Below are positions 56,061 to 64,000 of a DNA stretch of 64,000 nt, in pieces. The notes beneath the pieces are model-generated. The model was given only the letters and a program-made list of their open reading frames with translations, was not told where the DNA came from and did not search any database. The translations under genes were made by a program, and so were the position numbers. Every line of letters begins with the position of its first letter. Position 1 is the stretch's first letter. This DNA is from Paucibacter sp. B2R-40 (GTDB taxonomy: Bacteria; Pseudomonadota; Gammaproteobacteria; Burkholderiales; Burkholderiaceae_C): the NCBI RefSeq assembly GCF_025717555.1, contig NZ_JAJIRP010000001.1, positions 434,001 through 498,000 of the forward strand. Reading direction: 5' to 3'.

Positions 56061-56248
56061 TTGGCCTGCCCAATTGCAAAGAAATCACGCGCCTGGTGCT
56101 GGAGGGTGAAGAGCGCCCACTCGGCCGAGCCGAGAAACTTGTCGTTCGAGCGCATTACCTGATCTGCCGGGGCTGCACCAATTTCGGCAAGCAAGTCGAG
56201 CTGATGCGCAAGGCTTCGGCGCGCTGGCGCAATTATTCCGAAGACTGA
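56057..56248 (+). CDS. small zf-HC2 zinc-finger protein, probable anti-sigma factor
   Basis: The 63-residue protein has the zinc-binding anti-sigma pattern Cys-x25-His-x3-Cys-x2-Cys, from CKEITRLVLEGE through HYLICRGC. It is nearly only that motif, with no membrane segment, so it is a soluble, cytoplasmic version of a ZAS-type anti-sigma factor. Its ATG overlaps the sigma factor stop (ATGA). Zinc loss or cysteine oxidation is the likely release signal, by analogy with known ZAS proteins. Confidence 0.82.
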   Translation: MIGLPNCKEITRLVLEGEERPLGRAEKLVVRAHYLICRGCTNFGKQVELMRKASARWRNYSED

Positions 56249-56326
56249 AGCTTGAAGGGCGTAAGGTTTTAGAGTTTCGAACGACCAAGCGGTGCTGTCA
56301 TTGCATTGCCCAAGGGAGTTCACCGT

Positions 56327-56977
56327 GTGTACAAGCAACTCATCAACGCCCATTCGTCGGGGCAGGTGCCGAACGGCACAACAATTGGCTCGCAAGCCGC
56401 GTTGATGCGCGCGCCAATCGTGCGCATTTTTGCGCTGGCCGTCATCCTGCTCCTGCTCTGGAGTCTGGTTCGACTCACGGGCTTGCAGGTCTTTTTCACG
56501 CAGGCCCGGTTGCAGGAGGTCTTGCTGGGGCACCCAGTCCTTGCCGTGTTCGGATTTAGTCTGCTCTTCATGGGCGGCAATTTGGTGCAGGTGCCAGGTT
56601 TGCTTTTTCTTGCCGCTGCTGAACTCACCCTAGGGCCACTGAGGGGTGCAGCGCTGACCTATTTGGCGGCCTGCCTCGCCTGTATCAGCACCTTTGCTGT
56701 GAGCAGAACGATCGGTGGCGATGCGCTGCGCTGTTGGGATTCGGGAAGCCTAGGGCGGAGCCTGTTTGCGCAACTCGACCGCCGCCCCACGCTCACCGTG
56801 TTCGGCCTGCGCCTGTTGTTTCAGACGGTGCCGGCCTTGAACTACAGCTTGGCTTTGTCCGGCATTCGATTTCGGCACTACTTTTGGGGCACGCTGCTCG
56901 GCCTGCCTTTGCCCATCTTGCTTTACAGCATCTTCATCGAGCAAGTGGCGGGGTGGCTGCATCTCGCCGCGCCGTGA
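56327..56977 (+). CDS. TVP38/TMEM64-family membrane protein
   Basis: The 216-residue protein has about five hydrophobic helices and the VTT-domain pattern: FSLLFMGGNLVQVPGLLFLA, ALTYLAACLACISTFAVSRT and RLLFQTVPALNYSLALSGIR. DedA/VTT proteins include lipid scramblases. GTG 56327 was chosen because AAGGGAG lies six bases upstream; TTG 56306 and ATG 56405 are less supported. It follows the sigma/anti-sigma pair by 78 bases and may belong to the same regulon. Confidence 0.75.
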   Translation: MYKQLINAHSSGQVPNGTTIGSQAALMRAPIVRIFALAVILLLLWSLVRLTGLQVFFTQARLQEVLLGHPVLAVFGFSLLFMGGNLVQVPGLLFLAAAELTLGPLRGAALTYLAACLACISTFAVSRTIGGDALRCWDSGSLGRSLFAQLDRRPTLTVFGLRLLFQTVPALNYSLALSGIRFRHYFWGTLLGLPLPILLYSIFIEQVAGWLHLAAP

Positions 56978-57095
56978 TTCGCCTCAAGGTCCGCTGCTGC
57001 CGCTGGATCAGATCTAGACCGATCCGAGCTTTGTGCGCGGCGTGCCGGCTGCACAGTGCCGAGGTACGGGCACGGGGCACGGGCACGCGCCCAGC

Positions 57096-58667
57096 TCAAG
57101 CGTGCCGCCGCAAGTTCAAAATCTGCCCCAGCGCCAGCAGTCCAAGCCCCATGGCCAGGTAGCTGCCCACGGTCACTGCAGTCGCCGAACCATTGAATCC
57201 AAGCGGATCGAACCAGGCCAGCTGGGGTGTCTGCACCGACAGGTAGAGGCCGAACAGGAACAGCGACAGGTAGGCGCGGCCACTGCCGGTGCTCTGGCCC
57301 AGGAAGCTGGCCAGCGCACTGAGGAAGACCAAGCCGCTCAGCAGTGCGGCGGCCAGCAGGGGTGCACCCACTCCCCAGCGCAGCAGCACCGGCAGGCACA
57401 AGATCAGCCCCAGGGCCAAGCTGGCCAAGCACTGCCGCAGAAAGCGTGCCCGCGGGCCACCTGGCGCGGCGCTGGTCAGCGCCAGCATGCCCACCTGATG
57501 GTCGCGCGCGGAGACGTCGCTGATCAGGATCCCCCACAGCGTGGCCGCAGCGCACAGCACCGAGCCCAGGCTCGCCGTCGGGCTGGCGACGCCGGCCACC
57601 ATCACGCCCAAGCCCAAGAGCAGAGCCAAAGGGCTGGCACTCAGGCTGACCAACACCTCGGCCGCCACCTGGCCGGCCAGTCCCGGCCAGCGGGCGCACC
57701 AGGGCAACAGGCGATTCGCGCCCCGGCCCAGCGGCTGCAGCAGGCGCTGCACCCAGGCCAGCCAGGCTTTCTGCTGGCCTGGGCTGGCACGCACCTTGTC
57801 AGGCGAATAGCGATGGAACAGCCATCCCGCCAGGCCCAGCGGCAGCAGCGCCAGCAAGGCCGAGCCTGCACGTAGGGCCAGCAGCTGCAGGGTCCAAAAA
57901 CTACCCTGCAATTGCACCGGGGCGAGGCTGCTGTCAAAACCCGAACCACCGAGGCTGAATTGCCGCACCTGCAGCAGCTCGGACATGCGCAGCAGATGGG
58001 TGGGCAGGCCCGCAATATCAAACACCAGCCAGGTCGTGATCTCACGATGCTCGGCGCTCATCACGATGGGCAGGGCGGCGAACTGGGCCGCCCACAGGCA
58101 GAAGAACAGCAGGTCGCCGCGCTTTCCCATCAGCGGCGGCCAGGCGTCAGCCAGCACGGCCATACTGGCCGTGAACATCAGGACGGGGCCAAGTACCAGC
58201 GCATAGGTCGTCAGATAGACCAGCGGTTCCAGCGGACCTGCGCCGCGCATCAGGTGCAGAACGCAAACAGTCAGGAGCAGACCCAGCATCAAGGTCGCGA
58301 GATAGAGCAAGGCACCCAACCAGCGCGCCAGCAACAAGGCGCTGTTGCTCACCGGCGTGGCCGCCAGCACCGCCGCCACGCCGCTGCGCAGGTCCAGCTG
58401 TGTGCGACCACGGACCAGGTAGAAGCCGGCCAAGCCCATCAGCATGCCGGCGATCAGCGCTGTGCCGAAGGCCAGGGTCTGGCTTTGATAGGCCAGGCGC
58501 TGCTTGCCCATGACCATCAGGGCGCGGCCCGTGGCCGGGTCGGCCACCAGCAGCCAGCACAGGGCCACCATGACCAGCAAGCACACCAGGCTGCTCAAGC
58601 GGCGCGACCGCAGGCGGAACTCATCCTGCACCAGGGCCCGTACGGCCAGCAGAGCGTCGCGGCTCAT
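57096..58667 (-). CDS. ABC exporter permease
   Basis: The 523-residue protein has about ten to twelve hydrophobic helices in two halves, including LAFGTALIAGMLMGLAGFYL and ALLYLATLMLGLLLTVCVL in the first, and LLGLGVMVAGVASPTASLG in the second. It resembles permeases of ABC-2 type exporters. Its ATG overlaps the stop of the ATP-binding gene by four bases, so the two form a unit. The substrate is unknown; the arrangement suits drug, lipid or polysaccharide export. Confidence 0.8.
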   Translation of the reverse strand: MSRDALLAVRALVQDEFRLRSRRLSSLVCLLVMVALCWLLVADPATGRALMVMGKQRLAYQSQTLAFGTALIAGMLMGLAGFYLVRGRTQLDLRSGVAAVLAATPVSNSALLLARWLGALLYLATLMLGLLLTVCVLHLMRGAGPLEPLVYLTTYALVLGPVLMFTASMAVLADAWPPLMGKRGDLLFFCLWAAQFAALPIVMSAEHREITTWLVFDIAGLPTHLLRMSELLQVRQFSLGGSGFDSSLAPVQLQGSFWTLQLLALRAGSALLALLPLGLAGWLFHRYSPDKVRASPGQQKAWLAWVQRLLQPLGRGANRLLPWCARWPGLAGQVAAEVLVSLSASPLALLLGLGVMVAGVASPTASLGSVLCAAATLWGILISDVSARDHQVGMLALTSAAPGGPRARFLRQCLASLALGLILCLPVLLRWGVGAPLLAAALLSGLVFLSALASFLGQSTGSGRAYLSLFLFGLYLSVQTPQLAWFDPLGFNGSATAVTVGSYLAMGLGLLALGQILNLRRHA

Positions 58668-59533
58668 GCCGCCACCGCGTGCAAGGCATAGCGCTGCGCC
58701 ATCAAGGCTTCCTCGAGGCTGGGTTCGCCCAGCTGAGCATCGTGGCAAGGCTGCTGGCCATGGGCCATGCGGACTTGGATGCGCTCGCCCTGACGCTGCG
58801 CATGCAGCACATGGACCTGGTCGCGCAGTTCTTCGTAGTGGGCCGGCTCCAGCAAAGCCGTCCAGATGCGGCCGCGCGCGCCTTGCAAGAGCTGCTCAGG
58901 CGTGTCGAAGGCCACCAACTTGCCCTGGCGCAAGATGGCCAGGCGTTGGGCCATGTTCTCGATGTCGGAGACGATGTGGGTCGAGACGATCACCAGCTTG
59001 GAAAACCCGATCTCGGACAGCAGCTTGCGAAAGCGCAGCCGCTCCTCGGGGTCCAGGCCGGCCGTGGGCTCGTCGACGATCAACACGTCGGGATTGTTCA
59101 GCAGAGCCTGTGCGATACCTAGGCGCTGGCGCATCCCACCGGAGAAGCCGGCGGCCATGCGATGGGCTTGCTCATGCAGGTTGACGAGTTCCAGCAAGCG
59201 CTGGATGCGGGCCGGGTCGCGGACACCCTTCAGTGCTGCGAAGTACTGCAGGAACTCCAGCGCGGTGAGGTGGGCCGGCACGCCGAAGTCCTGCGGCAGA
59301 TAGCCCAGACGACGGCGCATGGCCTCGGGTTTGGCGACGATGCATTGGCCGTCTAGCAGGATGCGGCCGCTGGTAGGCCGGCTCAGGGTGGCCAGCAGCT
59401 GCATCAGCGTGCTTTTGCCGGCACCGTTGTGGCCCACCAGTCCCACCACGCCAGGGCCCAAGTCGAGCGACACCCCGTCCAGCGCGCGCAGCTTGCCGCC
59501 GTGAACCTTGACCACCTCTTGAATGCTCAGCAT
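58664..59533 (-). CDS. ABC exporter ATP-binding protein
   Basis: The 289-residue protein has all ABC ATPase motifs: Walker A GHNGAGKST near residue 35, signature FSGGMRQRLGIAQ near 130, Walker B VLIVDEPTAGLD near 150, and the H-loop VIVSTHIVSD near 182. About 80 C-terminal residues form an extra domain found in ABC-2 exporters. It energises the permease encoded downstream with a four-base overlap. The 500 bp upstream has no clear operator. Confidence 0.92.
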   Translation of the reverse strand: MLSIQEVVKVHGGKLRALDGVSLDLGPGVVGLVGHNGAGKSTLMQLLATLSRPTSGRILLDGQCIVAKPEAMRRRLGYLPQDFGVPAHLTALEFLQYFAALKGVRDPARIQRLLELVNLHEQAHRMAAGFSGGMRQRLGIAQALLNNPDVLIVDEPTAGLDPEERLRFRKLLSEIGFSKLVIVSTHIVSDIENMAQRLAILRQGKLVAFDTPEQLLQGARGRIWTALLEPAHYEELRDQVHVLHAQRQGERIQVRMAHGQQPCHDAQLGEPSLEEALMAQRYALHAVAA

Positions 59534-60035
59534 CGCCAGTCCCCCAGCCCTTGTCGGACGCTTGAAAAGTAGGCAGCTTTCACCCAGGAATAAGTGGCAT
59601 CCACCAGGTCGCAGATAAGTTGAGCATTCACGTCAGGGAGGTCTATCGAGTTGCGCCAGATGCCGCGAGGGCTGCTGCTGCGGCTATCGGACGCCGGAAG
59701 GCGGCGTTGCGCGCCCAGGCAAGTGCATATCGGTTGATTGAGCGTGACGTGGCAATATCCCGCGTGGCTCAAGCTTTGACCGCGCGGAAGTCAAAAATTA
59801 CACGACGCATCGTCCACGATGAGATGGCCAAGAACGGGTTCGCCTTACGGTGGACTGAGAGTAGGGATGTACTCAGCAGCGTGCGAAGCACGGTCGCTGC
59901 TTTGGAGGACGGCACCCAGCCTCGACACACGTTTCCGGCACATCCTGAGCAGGCCAAGAGTTCCGGCACTTGCTGAGCGTCCGCTCAGGAAATGGCGGAT
60001 GCCACAGCTTTGTGAACCCTGGTGATTCACTGATT
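59534..60035. other. 502-bp interval beside tRNA-Arg, no confident gene
   Basis: This lies between the ABC ATPase and tRNA-Arg. It holds one weak plus-strand open frame (listed separately) and a small palindromic hairpin CTGAGCGTCCGCTCAG at 59973-59988. Codon use is less GC-rich at third positions than in neighbouring genes. No integrase fragment or second copy of the tRNA 3' end was seen in the window. Confidence 0.5.
59620..59976 (+). CDS. doubtful hypothetical protein
   Basis: This 118-residue open frame begins with TTG and has no convincing ribosome-binding site. The product is basic and helical (APDAARAAAAAIGRRKAALR, VAQALTARKSKITRRIVHDE) with a short unstructured end. Third-position base use is lower in GC than in its neighbours. 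It could be a decayed or horizontally acquired gene, or chance. No family is recognised. Confidence 0.25.
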   Translation: MSIHVREVYRVAPDAARAAAAAIGRRKAALRAQASAYRLIERDVAISRVAQALTARKSKITRRIVHDEMAKNGFALRWTESRDVLSSVRSTVAALEDGTQPRHTFPAHPEQAKSSGTC

Positions 60036-60110
60036 TGGTGCGACCGGCAAGAATCGAACTTGCGCCTAAGCCTTCGGAGGGCCCAATGATATCCACTTCA
60101 CCACGGTCGC
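60036..60110 (-). tRNA. tRNA-Arg (CCG)
   Basis: The minus strand folds as a complete tRNA. The acceptor arm GCGACCG pairs with CGGTCGC. The anticodon loop CTCCGAA, with anticodon CCG, sits on the stem GGGCC/GGCTT, which has two G-T pairs. The T-arm is GCAAG/CTTGC around TTCGATT, and the 3' end is an encoded ACCA. It decodes CGG arginine codons. Confidence 0.92.
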
Positions 60111-60126
60111 TGGCTGGAGCGGCATT

Positions 60127-61062
60127 CTAACCCGCGCCTGCTTGGGTCTTGGCAAACTCGGCCAGCAGGGCCAAAAATGTCGTCACTGCAGCGGCAGGCG
60201 CAGCACGCCGGCGCACCAGCGTCATCGGCGCATCCAGCAGCTTGGCTTCCTTCAGCGGGCAATAGACGATCGCCTCCGGGTGCGTGCCCTGCATGGACGC
60301 GGGCACCACCGAGATGCCAGCGCCGGCGGCAACCAAGTTGAGGTTGCTCATCATGCGGTCGACTTCGGCCGCAATGCGCGGCTTGACGCCGAGCGCCGCG
60401 CATTGCGCCAGCAAATTGGCATACAGGCCGGGCGCGCCAGGGCGCCGTGCCAGGATCAAGGCTTCGTCATGCAGATCGACCAAGCTCAGGCGCGGGCGGG
60501 CGCTGCGGCCAAGCAAGAGCCGGTGATCGATGGGCAGCGCCAGCACCACCGGCTCGCGGAACAGCGTCTCGAACAGCAGCTCGGGGGGCTCGCTCACCGG
60601 CACGCGTATCAGCCCGCAGTCGAGCCGCTGGGCCAGCACGGCGGCCGTGATGTCGGCCGCATTCGCTTCACTCAGCGCCAGGCTGATGTCAGGGTAGCGG
60701 CGCCGGCATTCGCGCAGCGCGGCCGGTGTGAAGCGGTGGGCCGCCGCCGAGCTGGTGAAACCCAAGCTCACACAGCCCCGCTCGCCCTGCGCCAAGCTTG
60801 CCATACGCTGCTGCATATCGGCCATGTCCTGCAAGAGCTGGTTTGCCTCGGCCTGCAGCAAGCGGCCCGCTTCGGTCAGCCGGACGCCCTTGGGGTGGCG
60901 CTCAAACAGCTGCAGGCCCAGCTGCAACTCGAGCGCCTTGATTTGCTGGCTCAAGGGCGGCTGCTGCAGGCCTAAGCGGGCCGCCGCGCGGGTCATATGA
61001 CCTTCTTCGGCAACGGCCTGAAAGTAGCGCAGCTGGCGCAAGTCCAAGGGCAAGCTCGTCAT
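60127..61062 (-). CDS. LysR-family transcriptional regulator
   Basis: The 311-residue protein has a LysR helix-turn-helix at about residues 8-68 (MTRAAARLGLQQPPLSQQIK) and a type 2 periplasmic-binding effector domain. It resembles the BenM/CatR-like group that has RLDCGLIRVPVSEPPEL in the effector domain. ATG 61062 begins the conserved N-terminus; longer in-frame starts would add over 70 unlikely residues. It is divergent from the SGNH-hydrolase PEP-CTERM gene and ends 17 bases from the tRNA-Arg gene. Confidence 0.88.
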   Translation of the reverse strand: MTSLPLDLRQLRYFQAVAEEGHMTRAAARLGLQQPPLSQQIKALELQLGLQLFERHPKGVRLTEAGRLLQAEANQLLQDMADMQQRMASLAQGERGCVSLGFTSSAAAHRFTPAALRECRRRYPDISLALSEANAADITAAVLAQRLDCGLIRVPVSEPPELLFETLFREPVVLALPIDHRLLLGRSARPRLSLVDLHDEALILARRPGAPGLYANLLAQCAALGVKPRIAAEVDRMMSNLNLVAAGAGISVVPASMQGTHPEAIVYCPLKEAKLLDAPMTLVRRRAAPAAAVTTFLALLAEFAKTQAGAG

Positions 61063-61097
61063 ATGCAAAAAGTATTGAAATAACCGAATCGGCGTAT

Positions 61098-61126
61098 TTG
61101 ACCTTATGTTGTCTTGTGCCCATAGT
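61098..61126 (+). promoter_or_regulatory. sigma-70 promoter for PEP-CTERM hydrolase gene
   Basis: TTGACC (61098-61103) and CATAGT (61121-61126) have the ideal 17-base spacing and match consensus at 5 of 6 and 4 of 6. They lie about 49 bases before the ATG at 61175, in the region shared with the divergent lysR gene. Confidence 0.5.
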
Positions 61127-61174
61127 CCGCTCCAGCCGGCCGCCGAGCCGCCGCACTTCAATTGGAGACAAGAC

Positions 61175-62455
61175 ATGAGCCCATCCCTCGCCCGACGATC
61201 AGCCCTTTCTGTGCTGTGCCTGACCCTGCTGGGCGCCGCCGCTGGCGCGCAGGCCGATCCAATCACGATTTTGTTCGTCGGCAATAGCTACACCTTTGGC
61301 CGCGTCGACCCGGTGATGAGCTACAACGCGGCCAATGTGCATGACCTCACCGCCGCCTTCAATGCGATCAATCCCAGCGGCACCAACAGCTACCCGCTGG
61401 TTACGCCGCCCGCCACCGGCGGCTCGTTCGAGCAACACCCCTGGGGCGGCGTGCCCGGCGTGTTCAAGAAAATGACCGATCAGGCCGGGCTTGACTACGA
61501 CGTGTCGCTGTCGACCCGCAATGCCGCCTCGCTGCGCGGGCAGTTTCTCAACACCGCCAACGCGACCTGGGACTTGCGCGGCAATGTGGCCTCGCAAAGC
61601 TGGGGCAAGGTGGTTTTGCAAGAGCAAAGCGATGCGGCGCTACCGCCGGGCAAGGGCAAGAACGCCAACCTGGCCACCTTCAATGCCTATGCCGATCAGT
61701 TCGAGCGCTTCATCCATAACGGCGCGGCGCAGGCCTATACCGAGACGCAGCTCTTCGGCAGCCTGGCGGCCTGCACGGCCACCGGTTTGAGTGCCGCCAG
61801 TTGCAACCTCAGCCGCGTGATCCCGAAGAACAACAACGCCAATGCCAACACGCAGATCTATCTGGAGCAAAGCTGGGCCCGGCCCGATATGGTCGAGGCG
61901 CACAAAATCACCACGCCGGACAAAACCACCCCGAACGGCGCGCCCATCGTCGACACCAGCAGCGCCGGCGGCGCGGCGACGCTCTACTACGGCAGCTTGG
62001 CCGGCATGACGAATGACCTGCACAAGTCCTTCTACGACAAGGCGGCCAGCAACAGCGGCTTTGCCGGCGTGGCGCCGGTGGGCGATGCGTTTCAGCGCGC
62101 GGTCGACCAAGGTCTGGCCTTGGGCCAGGGCTTTTACGATGCCAATGGCCTCTATGTCGAACCGAGCGATGGCAGCATGAATCTGTGGTGGTTGGACCGC
62201 ACCCATGCCAGCAAATACGGCTCCTACCTGAGCGCCCTGACGCTGTTCGGCAGCATCACCGGGCTCGACCCGCAAAGCCTGGGCCGGCAGGAGCAGGCGG
62301 CGGCCGATCTTGGCATCAGCGCCGATGCGGCTTGGGCGCTGCAAGGCGTGGCGGCAGCGCAGCTGGGCTTTGCCGTGGCGGTGCCCGAGCCCGGCACTTG
62401 GGCACTCAGCTTGGCCGGCCTGCTGCTGATAGGTTTGCGCACACGCCGGAAATGA
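61175..62455 (+). CDS. PEP-CTERM SGNH/GDSL hydrolase-like protein
   Basis: The 426-residue exported protein has a signal peptide (ALSVLCLTLLGAAAGAQA). An SGNH hydrolase fold follows: block I ILFVGNSYTFG near residue 30 with the nucleophile serine, and the C-terminal catalytic pair in WWLDRTHASKYGSYL near 335. The PEP-CTERM signal VPEPGTWALSLAGLLLIGL and a basic RTRRK tail end it. It is probably a surface esterase or lipase processed by exosortase. GGAGAC lies just before the ATG. It overlaps the lipoprotein hydrolase gene by four bases. Confidence 0.8.
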   Translation: MSPSLARRSALSVLCLTLLGAAAGAQADPITILFVGNSYTFGRVDPVMSYNAANVHDLTAAFNAINPSGTNSYPLVTPPATGGSFEQHPWGGVPGVFKKMTDQAGLDYDVSLSTRNAASLRGQFLNTANATWDLRGNVASQSWGKVVLQEQSDAALPPGKGKNANLATFNAYADQFERFIHNGAAQAYTETQLFGSLAACTATGLSAASCNLSRVIPKNNNANANTQIYLEQSWARPDMVEAHKITTPDKTTPNGAPIVDTSSAGGAATLYYGSLAGMTNDLHKSFYDKAASNSGFAGVAPVGDAFQRAVDQGLALGQGFYDANGLYVEPSDGSMNLWWLDRTHASKYGSYLSALTLFGSITGLDPQSLGRQEQAAADLGISADAAWALQGVAAAQLGFAVAVPEPGTWALSLAGLLLIGLRTRRK

Positions 62456-63810
62456 GCATGCGCGAGTTATCGGTTTGTGTCGGCGCGTTGTTGGCGGCGC
62501 AGCTTCTATCTGGCTGCGCGCGCCCTTCCATGCCGTCAACCCATGCCGAGCTTGCCCCGCAGCCACGCGACTGCCCGGCCGATTTGGCCGCAGGCACGCG
62601 CTGCCTGGGCGGGCAAGACTCGGCCGGCGCTTTCTATCTGATCGCGCTGCCCAAGGACTGGGCCGGTGTGCTGGTCTTGCACGCGCATGGCGGGCCGGAG
62701 TTGGGTCCACCCAAGGCCGAACGCGTGGTCGAAGATTTGAAGCGCTGGGCCATCATGGTCAAGGCGGGTTACGCCTGGGCCGGCTCGAGCTTTGCCCAGG
62801 GTGGGGTGGCCGTGAGTGCGGCGGCCGCTGACACCGAGCGCCTGCGGCAAATCTTTGTGGCCCATGTGGCCCAGCCCAAAACCACCATCCTGCATGGCCA
62901 ATCCTGGGGGGCCAGCGTGGCGGTCAAGGCCGCCGAAAAATACGCCGCGCCTGACAGCATTGCCCCAGCCTACGACGGTGTTTTGCTCAGCAATGGCGTG
63001 CTCGGCGGCGGCACCCGGTCCTACGACTTCAGGCTCGATCTGCGCGTGGTCTATCAATACCTCTGCGCCAATCATCCCAGGCCCGACGAGGCGCAATACC
63101 CCTTGTGGATGGGCCTGCCGGAAGCTGCCAGCTTGACGCGGTCCGAGCTGGCCGCCCGGGTGGAGAGTTGTCTGGGCTTGGCGATACCCGTGCCCCAGCG
63201 CACACCCGAGCAGCAGGCTCGCCTGCAAACCATTTTGAAGGTGATTCAGATCCCGGAGCGTTCACTGCTGGGGCATTTGAACTGGGCGACCTGGCATTTT
63301 CAGGATGTCGCACTCAAGCGCAGTGGGGGCGCGAGCCCCTGGGGCAATATCGGCGCGCGCTACAGCGGCTCGCTGGACGACGCCGCCTTGAATGCGGGCG
63401 TACTGCGCTATGCCGCCGACCCGCAGGCCGTTGCCAAGTTTGGGCAGGATAGCGATCTCAGCGGTCGCATCGGCCTCCCTGTGCTGGCGGTGCACGGCAT
63501 TCATGACCCGATCGCTTTTGTCGAGTTGGAGTCGCAGTTCCGCGCCACGGTGGCGGCGGCGGGGCAGTCCGGCCGGCTGGTGCAAACCTTCAGCGATGAC
63601 GGCGAACACAGCTATCTGAGCGACCCGGTTTATCCGGCCTTGATGGCGGAGTTGTTGGTCTGGGTCAAGCAGGGCGATAAGCCCAGTCCGGCCAGCGTGG
63701 CGCAACGCTGCAAGATGATGGAGTCTCGTTTCGGCCCCGGCTGCCGGCTGCTGCCGACCTATCAAGCGGCTGAATTGGAATCAAGGGTGGCGCCACGCCA
63801 ACGGCCTTGA
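62452..63810 (+). CDS. lipoprotein alpha/beta hydrolase
   Basis: The 452-residue protein has a lipoprotein signal peptide with lipobox LLSGC near residue 20. An alpha/beta-hydrolase-type domain follows, with the nucleophile elbow GQSWGAS and a late histidine in the segment DDGEHSYLSDPVY. It is longer than simple esterases and resembles secreted tannase- or polyhydroxyalkanoate-esterase-like proteins, but no specific substrate can be assigned. Its start overlaps the stop of the SGNH-type gene (ATGA), so the two hydrolases are co-translated and may act in one degradative step at the cell surface. Confidence 0.75.
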   Translation: MSMRELSVCVGALLAAQLLSGCARPSMPSTHAELAPQPRDCPADLAAGTRCLGGQDSAGAFYLIALPKDWAGVLVLHAHGGPELGPPKAERVVEDLKRWAIMVKAGYAWAGSSFAQGGVAVSAAAADTERLRQIFVAHVAQPKTTILHGQSWGASVAVKAAEKYAAPDSIAPAYDGVLLSNGVLGGGTRSYDFRLDLRVVYQYLCANHPRPDEAQYPLWMGLPEAASLTRSELAARVESCLGLAIPVPQRTPEQQARLQTILKVIQIPERSLLGHLNWATWHFQDVALKRSGGASPWGNIGARYSGSLDDAALNAGVLRYAADPQAVAKFGQDSDLSGRIGLPVLAVHGIHDPIAFVELESQFRATVAAAGQSGRLVQTFSDDGEHSYLSDPVYPALMAELLVWVKQGDKPSPASVAQRCKMMESRFGPGCRLLPTYQAAELESRVAPRQRP

Positions 63811-63833
63811 TCCCGGTGCGTCAACGGGCTAGA

Positions 63834-63839
63834 TATAAT
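63834..63839 (+). promoter_or_regulatory. -10 element upstream of the last gene
   Basis: TATAAT is a perfect sigma-70 -10 hexamer 86 bases before the last start codon. The best -35 candidate, TTGATC at 63807, is 21 bases away, longer than the ideal 17. Between the -10 and the gene the transcript has a 7-bp hairpin (from GCCCTGCG) and a run of eight T residues after GCCC, which could attenuate transcription. Confidence 0.5.
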
Positions 63840-63924
63840 CTGCCGGTTTTGCGCCCTGCGTATTTGCGGGGCACAGCCCTTTTTTTTCTCTGCCCAACAC
63901 GGCTAATCGGCCAACGAGGATTTC

Positions 63925-64000
63925 ATGAGCGCAAACAACAATCACGAGAACGCAAAAGCTCAAGCGCACGCTCACGAGGAAGAGGCCCATGAAGGCCCGA
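63925..64000 (+). CDS. probable c-type cytochrome, N-terminal fragment
   Basis: Only the first 25 codons are inside the window, starting MSANNNHENAKAQAHAHEEE. GAGGA lies seven bases before the ATG. The histidine- and glutamate-rich start resembles the cytosolic tail of membrane-anchored cytochrome c5-like proteins of Burkholderiales, in which a single helix and a CxxCH haem motif would follow. Both are beyond the window edge, so the identification is tentative. Confidence 0.4.
   Translation, partial: MSANNNHENAKAQAHAHEEEAHEGP

Noticed and set aside
63807-63992. 61-codon open frame at the right edge
   Set aside because: It runs through the promoter and leader of the last gene; the frame starting at 63925 has a ribosome-binding site and a more plausible product.

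Overview
This 64-kb window is high-GC, densely coding bacterial chromosome. The gene content points to Burkholderiales, probably the Roseateles/Rubrivivax/Paucibacter-like group; the genus is inference. Three exported proteins end in PEP-CTERM sorting signals. There are several GGDEF proteins, many LysR regulators and an RlpA-SPOR lipoprotein. No insertion sequence, integrase, CRISPR array or rRNA was seen. The one RNA gene that can be named is a tRNA-Arg(CCG).

Layout. 0-6.4 kb: a DadA-type amino-acid dehydrogenase, an Hsp70-like ATPase, a YecA/UPF0149 protein, an orphan intrinsic terminator that may end a small RNA, and a LysR gene divergent from mmsA. 6.4-14.2 kb: an exported SnoaL-like protein, three GGDEF proteins (one with a ruined active site), RlpA, a fumarylpyruvate-hydrolase-like enzyme and nadC. 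A 197-bp element with perfect 17-bp inverted ends lies between two of the convergent GGDEF genes. 14.4-19.1 kb: a multi-TM patatin-like lipase, an overlapping membrane protein and two small exported proteins. 19.1-28.2 kb: a chemoreceptor behind a good sigma-28 (FliA) promoter, a 7TM-DISM diguanylate cyclase, and a two-gene unit of an HD-GYP response regulator and a 1527-residue hybrid kinase. 28.4-38.8 kb: a ParA-like ATPase, a PEP-CTERM SdiA-regulated-like protein, a CHAD protein, an EamA transporter divergent from a LysR, a TIGR03643 protein coupled to a photolyase, a NarX/NarL-type pair, and a glycine-rich PEP-CTERM protein.

39.3-49.9 kb is the most distinctive region. Five leftward genes, almost touching, encode a circularly permuted ATP-grasp protein, an alpha-E protein, a giant transglutaminase-DUF2126 protein, an ATP-grasp/alpha-E fusion and a second transglutaminase. 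A third transglutaminase is divergent. The families belong to a peptide- or amide-ligation system predicted from genome context whose product is unknown. Here it appears as two ligase sets plus three transglutaminase-like proteins.

49.9-64 kb: an NTF2-like protein, an AraC regulator, a hypothetical helical protein, an MscS channel, cytochrome b561, an ECF sigma factor overlapping a tiny zinc-finger anti-sigma candidate, a TVP38-like membrane protein, an ABC exporter pair, tRNA-Arg, a LysR divergent from an SGNH-hydrolase PEP-CTERM protein, an overlapping lipoprotein alpha/beta hydrolase, and the first codons of a probable cytochrome gene at the window edge.

Themes: cyclic-di-GMP signalling (four GGDEF proteins and one HD-GYP protein within 16 kb), surface-protein sorting, and envelope enzymes. 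Start sites were chosen by ribosome-binding site, signal peptide and family length, and are less certain than stop sites.
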